Source: Hymenoscyphus infarciens (lineage: Eukaryota; Ascomycota; Leotiomycetes; Helotiales; Helotiaceae). Taken from it: 41,121 bases of DNA. The translations under genes were made by a program, and so were the position numbers. The stretch spans positions 1-41,121 of the forward strand of contig LLCB01000415.1 in the NCBI GenBank assembly GCA_001414345.1, given 5' to 3'. This document shows, in pieces, positions 33,600-41,121 of this stretch. Within the stretch, counting starts at the first letter, position 1, and every line of letters begins with the position of its first letter. The notes beneath the pieces were generated by a model. The model was not told the origin of the DNA, did no database searches, and saw nothing but the letters and a program-made list of their open reading frames with translations.

Positions 33600-34858
33600 T
33601 AGCCTTGAAATATATAATACTTAAAATCTTCCTTTATTTAAAACAGCGGTTCTAATAAAACCTCAAATCTGCTCTAGAGATGCGAAGACTTAACACTTGT
33701 ACGCGGTGTATTCTACGAACCTCTAGCAGTCCTATCTTATCCCTAGGACTGTCTATAGAGCTAAGTTTAAGTTAAAAGGCGACGTAGCAATACCTCTTTT
33801 TTACGACCGTTAGAGTTTTAGGTCTCTCAACCTTCTATAAAGAAGAAGAAGCTACGTTATATATAGTAATATACTAGATATTAGCAAAAAAGACCTATAT
33901 AGCTTATTTACTTAATAGTAGTATCTATAGACTACTAAAATAAACCAATTAAGAAAGCTCTTAAAGTCGATTCTATATCTCTACTAATACTAGAAGACTT
34001 CTACTCTAGATATACTATAGAATTATATATAACTCTAAGAAGATAAGAGCTATATACTAATCTAAGATTAAAGGTAATATCTATAGTAGTTATTCTATAT
34101 AGTTAGTATATATTATATTTAAGTTAAGAGAATTACTAGAAGAGGTAAAGAACCTCTAGTAATAGTAATAGAGTAATTAGGAGAGGCCTAGATAGTATAA
34201 ACAGGAACATAGATATAGAAGGGTTTTTATAACTAGATAATAGATCCTCTACTATTTATATTAGTAGATATTTAAAGTACGTTTAGTAGTGCTTTAATAA
34301 AGCAGCGAAATACCTCTTAGAAGGTATAGAACTATAGAGTAGGGAACCGATTCTCTAGTAGTTATAGAGAACTAATTCTCTACTATTTATATTAGTAGAT
34401 ATTTAAAGCACGTTTAATAACTCTTAGATAAAGCAGCGAAATACCCTTTAAAAGATATAAGACTATAAAGTAGAGAAAATAGAAGATAGAACTAAGAAAC
34501 TTAGGTTAAGAATATATTAGAGAATAGTTCTATATAAGATAGTATACTAAAAGACAATTATTATTAGTCTTATATAGAGGAGAGCTAACTAAGCCCTTTT
34601 TATAAGAGCTGTTATAAAGTACTAAATCAGTTGTTTATAAGAATAACTAAAAACATTAAATTCGAATTAGAACAGAGAGAATAGAAAGAGATACTAAGCT
34701 ATTACTAAGATATAAAGCTAGAAGTATAGAGGTATATATATATAGCAAGCCTAGTAATAGGCACTCTAAGGAGTGTATAAGCTACTTTTAGATAAAACCC
34801 TGTAAATAGTACGTTTACATAGCGCCGGCTTTAGGCAGCTAAAAAGACTATTTAAATA

Positions 34859-34886
<28 letters not shown>
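33600..34886 (+). mobile_element. Right copy of the LINE-like element with 27-nt poly-A end
   Basis: Reverse-complement counterpart of 20719-22130, ending in an uninterrupted poly-A at 34860-34886. It lacks the solo LTR of the left copy but carries a 131-bp tandem duplication (34247-34508) where the left copy has one unit. It is less RIP-mutated than the left copy: GCCGGCGCTATGTAAACGTA-like G/C bases on the minus strand are mostly A/T on the left. No coding frame was recognised. Confidence 0.6.
34247..34508 (+). repeat. 131-bp tandem duplication in the right LINE-like copy
   Basis: CTCTACTATTTATATTAGTA, GATATTTAAAG, ACGTTTA and AAAGCAGCGAAATACC recur with a spacing of 131 bp (starts at 34247 and 34378). 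Confidence 0.8.
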
Positions 34887-34890
<4 letters not shown>

Positions 34891-35078
34891 CTCTAAGAGC
34901 AATGCAAAAGAAAGAGAATTCCCGAAAGACAAATCCCAGCCAACAATTGAACCCCCATATGTTTCAAAGTACGTGATCTGTGATCTCTTTCAAGCTATAT
35001 ACAAACCTTCACCTCCTAGAACCTTATATACAAGTTTTCTCAAACCCAGCTCTATATAAACACAAACACAACTCCATT
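34887..35078. other. Short spacer between the retroelement nest and the dioxygenase pseudogene
   Basis: Normal composition resumes immediately after the poly-A tract. Probably the former 3' UTR of the dioxygenase gene. No feature seen. Confidence 0.4.
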
Positions 35079-35675
35079 TTACTTGGGAGGAGCAGTTCCT
35101 CCAGTGAAGGTAGAGGCGACAGCAATGCCACCCTCAGCATGAAGGTGAGCAGCTTTTGAGATATCGCTATCGAAATAGCAACACCAACTGTGGTCCAGGC
35201 GAAAAGTCCGTCGGTGACATCGTCTCCGAGATGCACGTAGTTAGGGACTGGGTCGTATCCAACTACCTCATCTGGGTAGACATTGTCGTCAACATTTGCG
35301 GTAATGCTATTATTAAACTTAACATCTATTCTCGGGATTTTTTAAAGTGGGAAGAAAAGAAGAACTTACGGCAACAGTGTTGGAAGTATATGGCTCGTTC
35401 AAGTCAACTGCAGTAATGAGAGCTTACTCCTAGAACAACTGTCCGATGTGGGTGATCGCACCACCAGAGTATGTTTCGTTCGAGAGAACAGATCCGTTGA
35501 TGTGAACAGCAATGTGAGTATGCGTAGCACGACAGTCATAGTGTCCTCCAGAATTGTCGACGATAGGTGCAACTCCGAGGTCGTCCGTTTGGATGAGACC
35601 ACGGTGGGAAGTCTTATCGATGTCAGTTCTAAGACCCGGAAGCAGGTCAAGTTCAGCATCAATCATCAACGTCAA
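35079..35675 (-). pseudogene. Extracellular intradiol ring-cleavage dioxygenase, 5'-truncated and broken
   Basis: The C-terminal half of a fungal intradiol dioxygenase-like protein (protocatechuate 3,4-dioxygenase fold, iron(III)-dependent cleavage of catechol-type rings). Seen: HRGLIQTDDLGVAP; GGHYDCRATHTHIAVH, containing the family Tyr and the Arg-x-x-His-x-His iron/active-site motif; NGSVLSNETYSGGAITHIGQ; NEPYTSNTVA; then after a 63-bp intron (35369-35307) DDNVYPDEVVGYDPVP and DVTDGLFAWTTVGV; and finally in another frame SKAAHLHAEGGIAVAS and a stop at 35079. Damage: two in-frame stops (TAG 35430-35432, TAA 35424-35426) just after GQLF; a frame change near 35152-35166; an uncertain splice phase. 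The whole N-terminal half is absent: 35676-36051 reads as the CRH gene's 3' side. Clearly non-functional. Confidence 0.75.
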
Positions 35676-36051
35676 CTAAAAAAACTCAAGCTCGATTTCA
35701 ATCTCAATTCCATTCAAATCTGCTCACCCACAAATCTCAACCCCCAACCATTTATTCAAGAAAAAAGAGAAAAAAGTTTGTACAAAGAACCCCATCCCAC
35801 ACCCCAAACGAACAACCAAGAATGAGCGGACGGCTACCAAAACGCCATTACTAAAAGTCAGATTTCTTCTAGAGTTTGGTCTCGCTTGACAACAGCATCA
35901 TAAAAAATAAAACACCTCATCAGCTTCTCATAGTTCAAATTCCCCTACTAAAATGCATCGAAAATATCAACCACTCGAACCAAAATTATCCAAACCCCCA
36001 AATTTCTTAAAAACCAAAAAAATCACAAAACAAATGGCATAGATAGAAGGT
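35676..36051. other. Spacer / 3' UTR of the CRH gene
   Basis: 376 bp, A-rich on the + strand. No remnant of the missing dioxygenase N-terminus is visible in any frame I read. Confidence 0.4.
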
Positions 36052-37519
36052 CTATAGAGCCATCATGGCAACCAAAACCACAATACCAGCGAACAAGCTC
36101 CCTTTCAGTGCCTTCTCCTGACTACCAATCTTCTCCGCACCGCTCTTAGTGGTACTTGAGCCGCCTTGGTTGAAGCCACCATTGCTTGAAGAAGTAGCAG
36201 CACCCGAGGCAGCTTCAGTGGAGGAAGCTCCAGATCCAGAGATGGATGCTGAGGCACCGGTTGATCCAGAGTTGGAAGATCCAGTATCACCAGCGTGATC
36301 ATCAGATCCAGTTCCTGATCCTGTGAGACCAGGGACAGTAGCGGCCGTACTTGCCGTAGGACTAGGAGCTCCAGAAGAAACGGAAGAAGCACCGGCATCC
36401 ATATTCTCTCCTGTTCCAAGGAGGGATTTGAGGATGGTGGGTTTATCGCCGTCGACTACTGTGTTGTTTGTTCCGGCTTTGTCGTTGTAGGTGTATGATG
36501 TTCCCTTGTTGGTTCCTGGTGATGAGGTCGCGTTGAAACATTGTACTTGGACGTTGCTGAATGATGAATAGTAGTATCCGTTGTTCTTGATATCGGCTCC
36601 GTTCCAATCAATTTGTCCACCAGCCCAGTCAACTGTTCCTTTGGCGTTCGATGCAAGTCCGCCGGGCCAGAGGGAGAGTTGGACACGAGCCGGAGTTTGG
36701 GGGTACATCCATTGGTTTGTGGTTGCGTTCCAGGTGTTCTTCTTTTCTAGGGTACGTCCAACTTGACCATCAACCGACCAGGTAATCTTATCTGGGGTCC
36801 AGTCGATTTCGTAGGTGTGAGCATTGTTGAAGGTGTCAGAAAGAGTGATGTTTGCCGAGTTCCCATCTACCAAGAATTAGCAATATATCAGAGTTGTTTA
36901 GAAACCATGGGCCTACAATTTGTAATTCCCTGGAAATAGAAATTGGTTTGAGCAGTCTTCAAATCCACACCTACGAATTCGTAATCAATTTCATCCTTCA
37001 CATCCGAAAGTAGAATGAAAGCAGTAACCACACCAGCACCTCTGCTGGTCTTGAAAGTAGCCTTGACATTTCCATACCACAAATATGTCGAAGAAGCGAG
37101 TAGGGTTCCAACGGTGTCGGGCGCCATAGTCAACAAGACGTTGTCTTTGAAAATAACTGGATCTCCAGAGCTGACCCAATCCGCCTTTGATGCATCTCCA
37201 AGGTATTTGGTATTGGGAATGATTCGATCCAGGCTCTTGAAATCGTAGTTCTGGCTTCGGCAGACGGGAGCTGGGACACAGGATTCGAGAGAGTGGGATG
37301 ATAATGGATCACATCCTCCCAGGCAGTAAGCACCAGTTCCGCAAGAACCATATTCTAGAGATTGAAAGTCAGTATGGAATTTGTAGTTGTGTCGAGATTG
37401 AAAAACTACTTACGAGAGCAGCAAGGGGAGCTTTCAGGGCAGTGTGACGAGAGACTGCAGTTTTGTGCCAAGGCAGTTGATGCAACGGCCAAAGCCGCGA
37501 GTATTGATGAACGAACCAT
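36052..37519 (-). CDS. UTR2: CRH-type GPI-anchored transglycosidase, GH16 with CBM18 (UTR2/CRH2-like)
   Basis: Transfers chitin chains onto beta-glucan in the cell wall. Three exons on the minus strand: 37519-37414, 37354-36917, 36866-36052, giving 453 codons (452 aa). Intron 1 is GTAAGT…TAG and completes CCSQYGSCGTG. Intron 2 has the unusual donor GTAGGC and acceptor TAG, joining TN-Y-GNSANITL. Signal peptide 1-18 (…ASTALA); small Cys-rich CBM18-like domain ~20-67 (CSLSSHC, CCSQYGSCGTGAYCLGGC); GH16 domain with DEIDYEF, catalytic Glu157 and Glu161 around Asp159; then WTPDKITWSVDG and a Trp-rich acceptor region. A Ser/Gly/Thr-rich spacer follows from ~290, with hydrophobic GPI tail SLFAGIVVLVAMMAL. 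The start ATG has A at -3. The gene appears intact. The CBM18 favours UTR2/CRH2 over CRF1. Confidence 0.94.
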
Positions 37520-40111
37520 TATGTATGTGTGAGAAGATGTTGTAAAGTTCCAAAAGAGTTAGGAAACTATGAGAGCGTGCAGCGAGTGAACGCGATGCTC
37601 TAGATAGAATGAAGAAGATAGCTGGCTGAGCCTCGGCCTTGGACCAGGTGCGTATCTGCAGTAGAACAGAAGGGTTTGCGATACGGTATTCGATGTCGTG
37701 ACACTGGAGTTCCTGCAATTGATCTGTGCCGCTGTCGATGGATGTGATGCTGTCGGTACAATTGTCTTCGCTATCTCGATTCGATGGAGGTTGATCGAGG
37801 AAGATTGCGATGGCTCTCTGTCTCTGACGGGCGATAAAAGGGGGCGGTTCGATATTAATTAAGGTAGTAAGGGTGGATTAGTGTACTATTCTAAAGCGAA
37901 AGTGGTGATCAAAGTCGAGCGAATGTGTTGACAATGGCCGAAGACCCGTGAGTTTGTCGTTGAGGAGGTGATGCTGGCGTTGGCGTTGGCGTTGGCGTTG
38001 GCCTGAGGGGAAAAGAGAGAGACGACGTGGATGAGAGAATTTGGATGGGGGAGATCCGCGGCTACGGGGGCGACTTCCAAGGTACAGGGGAGTCAACCGC
38101 AGCAAACTCTCCTGATGTGGTGCAGCTCCGCCTTGACTTGGGTTTAGCGGATGCGCCTGTGAACACCACAGCCAGTAATCTCCCGAATCGAGTCAGTGTG
38201 AATCCCCGTTCAGCGAATAAACAGTCATAGCGAGAGACACCTCTTTCTATTATTATCCACTTTGGATGATCACGTGTGTGGAGTAAATAAAATGCATGCC
38301 AGAGCATCCCCATCAATCCCTTCGAAGAGCATCTTTAAAATGTGAATATTCCGTGCATTGCTTCCCTCATCAGGAATACGACGTTACACAGCGAAGCTCG
38401 TATTCCTACCCTATTGTCCTATTATCCCACCCCACGTACACTCGTAAAACACACACACAACCTTCCCTCCATACAACAACCAAATTCAGTCAACAATTGA
38501 AAAAATCGAACAAAGTCGGAGAAAAATCAAATCCCAACAAGCATCACCCGTCCCGCGAAAACCTTACCACTAGATAACCTTATTCCCTGGTAGCAACCTT
38601 ATTTCTATGTCTATTCCTCTCAACCTTTTCGCTTATCGAAAATCATGTCTTCCCCTCGCCCCGCAAAATATTACCAAGGCTTTAAGTCAAAACTTTAAAA
38701 GAGTAGATCAACCAACATCACCTGAACGTCAATTTCTGTCGTCCTGGTCCAAGAATCTGATTATGGTATACGCATTTCATTGAGCCTGGTTTGTAAGGGG
38801 ACAAATGAAAATGCAACTTGTATCCTTGGCGCTGACTTGAAAGAGATGTCTGAGCTTTTTCCGGGAATAGATTGGATCAAAATGCGAGATTGGAATGGGA
38901 GGTACTGGGTCCGGAGATATTAGACTTCCACAGAATGCTTTTCGCATCATGGGACTGGGAAATTTGAAAGGACGGTGACCGCTCAAAGCCCGCATCAATC
39001 GGTTGAACCACTCGATCTTTTGACAATAGAAAGAGAGACGAAAGAAAATTTTCCCCACAGGCAAAGCCGAGAAAAGTGTATAGCGAACCCCCAGCAAGCA
39101 AACCAAGAACACCCTCGAACTCTCACCCAATTCTCAGACCACGAAAAACCCCCAAAAGCGAAGCAAAAGGACGCAAAGAGAAACCATACAGGATGTCCTC
39201 GAGAACAGACAATTATTCCAACCCCAAGAATGTCTTACATGCAAAACGGAAACCTGCCGACCTCAAGGATGACAAGGTTAGACAGCATGAAAAAACATGG
39301 GCATGACATGAATTGCGCACAGAAAAGCAAGTACAAGTACACAACAGAAGATAGACAATGACACGACGCTATCGTAATACAATGCAGTATCGCTGTACAT
39401 ATATACCCGAGTAACAAAAGAAATGGAAGTACAAACCAAACGAAAAAGTCCAACAGTCAAAGCTTCACACCTGAGTCTATCCAACCACATCAATTCGCAA
39501 AGCAGACGCAACGTCACCAAAAATACAAAAATAATAGTAGTCCCAGCAAGATCTCATATTTCGCAATCGATGCTCTCAGATCGCCAGTTAAAGTCTCGAT
39601 TAAGACCGGGTATTCATTCCTTGTTGCTTCCCCCCTTCCTTCCCCACCGCACATCGAAAACTCCCGTATGAAAAAAAGGTCAACGCAACCAAGCCAACCC
39701 TATGCCATCCATTTGAATCTTGAGCAAAAGAAGATACCCTATTTCCCATCCCTTCCATATAAAAAAAGCAGGCCTAATAAATAAAAAAGAGTTCCACCAC
39801 GAGAAAACCATCGCAGCAGACGCCGAAGAGAAAAGTACATGAAAAGCGACAAATACCCGGATGCTGAATCTGCGCCGTGAAGAAGAAGAAGTATTGCAAC
39901 CACTCAAGACCAAAGTTTTAGGCCCACCAGAAACCCATCTGGCAAAAGGAATCCATCCATCCCTTGCGCCATGAAGGACCCGCGCGCCAATGCTCAGCAG
40001 AGAAGACAGAGCGCGAAAACACTTGCACCCCGAAATGTTTCGCCAAGGAGAATATGCTCGAATATAAAGGGTTCGTGTAAGGGAACGTCAAGAGCGAGCG
40101 TCTCGCGTCTT
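37520..40111. other. Intergenic region between the CRH and Myb genes
   Basis: Left part is the CRH promoter and leader. From 38.3 to 40.1 kb many short frames overlap (for example plus 38975-39361 and minus 38777-39130) but are Lys/Gln/Pro-rich, without domains, and I consider them chance. The right part is the 3' flank of the Myb gene. No RNA gene or transposon found. Confidence 0.4.
37975..38003 (+). repeat. Hexanucleotide repeat (TGGCGT) upstream of the CRH gene
   Basis: Four perfect TGGCGT units and a partial fifth. Confidence 0.9.
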
Positions 40112-40946
40112 TTACGATTTTGCAAAATGCTCTTTGGCATATTGTTCGCACGCCTGTTTTCCGAACGGCTGTCAGTAGAGGGTCATGCGATGTTGGGGAA
40201 GAAGAGGCACGCAGACCTTTGCAGGTTTCCCAACCTTCGCTCCAATCACTTTCCATTTATTCGTCTCGTATTCCTTGATAGCATTAAGGAGAGCCTGACT
40301 CTATTTGAGTCTCAGCACCTATGATAATGGAGGCTAGACGTTGGTCACGTCAGGGTGATGGACCTACCTCATCTTCCGCAAACTCTGCATAGTGCATATC
40401 CTAAGAAGTCTTAGCGGAGGGGGTACAAAAACGGCTGTCAGCGAGGACTTGCCTTGTACCAGTGTTTCTTCACACTACCTTCGGTTCTTTGCGGAAAAGT
40501 CTGTCACATCACCACTCAGTCCCAAACTTGCGAGTGATCGCAAGTGATCGCAAGTGATCGCAAGTGATCGCAAAAGGTGGCATGCACACATCTCTTACCT
40601 TTGCGATCTCCGCCCAACTATTTCCGGCGTCTCTCATGGTCTTTAACCTCTGCTCTTCAGCGGGCGTCCAAGGCGTATTGGTTCGACTCTTTTTCGCAGG
40701 TGGACCCATTGGCGAGGAGGTCATGCTTGGTTCATCTGCAGTCCCCATAGGAGGTGCAGAACCGGACGGGATTGACATGGCTAAATTGGAAGCTGGTTGT
40801 CCTGGAGCGCCTCTCTTGTTATTTCGCGGAAGGCTCGATGGGGAGGTTTCTGGGTTGACGGACAGGTCAGCAGCTGCTGGACGAGGATGCGAAGGCGGTA
40901 TTCCAGTGTTGGGGGGAACCTCTGGTCTTTCTGCACGTTTCGACAT
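40112..40946 (-). CDS. Myb/SANT two-repeat DNA-binding protein
   Basis: A small putative nuclear DNA-binding protein. Five exons on the minus strand: 40946-40599, 40500-40453, 40400-40368, 40294-40217, 40153-40112, totalling 183 codons (182 aa). The N-terminal ~88 residues are Pro/Ser-rich and disordered, with KKSR as a possible nuclear signal. Repeat 1 is TPWTPAEEQRLKTMRDAG, then SWAEIAK (end of exon 1), then TFPQRTEGSVKKHWYKDM. Repeat 2 is LLNAIKEYETNKWKVIGAKV then KPAKACEQYAKEHF. Every exon joins in phase 0, the acceptors are CAG or TAG, and the two Myb repeats read through only after splicing, which supports the model. Intron 2 starts GCAAGT (a GC-AG intron). The last intron starts GTCTGC. 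The start has a poor context (C at -3) and no stop was noticed just upstream, so the true N-terminus could be longer. Confidence 0.82.
40531..40570. repeat. 10-bp minisatellite inside intron 1 of the Myb gene
   Basis: Four units of CAAGTGATCG (the first is CGAGTGATCG) within the 98-bp intron 40501-40598. Confidence 0.95.
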
Positions 40947-41121
40947 TGGGCGACGGGTTTTAAGGAAAAGGATGAGTTCTGGTACCGATCGCGGTGGAAA
41001 TGGAAAACTGGAGCTGACCCAGGTTGATGCGCGCAGATTCCCAAGAGGTGCAGATTTTGCGAGTGGGATTGGCCGGAGCTGGCAGCGTTGAGGCTGGGTG
41101 GGAAGGGGGGGGGGGGGGGGG
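40947..41121 (-). promoter_or_regulatory. Upstream region of the Myb gene, ending in a poly-G run
   Basis: 175 bp. The window ends in a run of G (about 41105-41121), possibly a sequencing or assembly edge. An upstream exon or leader cannot be judged. Confidence 0.3.

Noticed and set aside
38975..39361. 128-codon plus-strand frame as a gene
   Set aside because: Lys/Gln/Pro-rich, no domain, overlaps an opposite-strand frame of similar length.
40564..41091. 175-codon plus-strand frame
   Set aside because: Antisense shadow of Myb exon 1, whose spliced model yields two complete Myb repeats.
41105..41121. Terminal poly-G run as a biological feature
   Set aside because: At the very end of the window; more likely a sequence or assembly edge.

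Overview
This window comes from a filamentous ascomycete, most likely a Leotiomycete (the Botrytis/Sclerotinia side of the tree). The evidence is a Ryp1/Sge1/Reg1-type WOPR regulator that looks closest to the Botrytis REG1 type, short GT-AG introns, fungal cell-wall GPI enzymes, and long AT-rich blocks with the C-to-T / G-to-A decay typical of repeat-induced point mutation (RIP). Species assignment is inference; nothing was searched.

Layout. A gene-bearing left end (1-5.6 kb) holds the WOPR master regulator (727-2127, +) followed by about 3.5 kb with no convincing gene. At 5.67-9.84 kb lies an AT-rich array of terminal-inverted-repeat (TIR) elements, several carrying an 8-bp minisatellite, with a 1.19-kb TA-flanked element full of ~160-bp tandem repeats. 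At 11,234-12,305 sits a structurally intact miniature LTR retrotransposon (TRIM) with a perfect 5-bp target duplication. It ends about 0.3 kb past the 3' end of a four-exon GH76 (DCW1/DFG5-type) gene (12,628-14,268, -). Two TA-type MITEs (16,020-16,518 and 16,615-17,339) precede a DUF3632-family gene broken by two 1-base frameshifts (17,381-18,296, -) and a decayed cyanovirin-N-like small secreted protein gene (18,984-19,531, -).

From about 20.35 to 34.89 kb the window is one RIP-ravaged retroelement nest. It holds two inverted copies of a poly-A-ended element (LINE-like), two solo LTRs of one family each with its own 5-bp duplication, and a 5,607-bp Ty1/Copia element (25,474-31,080) with 183-bp LTRs, a GAAAC target duplication and a still recognisable gag zinc knuckle, integrase, reverse transcriptase and RNase H. 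Its stops fall at ancestral Gln codons and its key residues are changed by G-to-A or C-to-T.

The right flank (34.9-41.1 kb) returns to normal composition. It has a 5'-truncated intradiol-dioxygenase pseudogene touching the repeat nest, a three-exon CRH/UTR2 chitin-glucan crosslinking transglycosidase gene (36,052-37,519, -), about 2.6 kb without a gene, and a five-exon Myb/SANT protein gene (40,112-40,946, -) with a GC-AG intron and a minisatellite inside intron 1.

Functionally, the GH76 and CRH enzymes are both secreted GPI-anchored cell-wall remodelling enzymes, and the WOPR protein is of the class that controls morphology and virulence programmes. No operon-like coupling is implied. The most unusual content is the mobile DNA: the TRIM, the shared half-tRNA-type primer-binding sites, and the repeat-bearing TIR elements.
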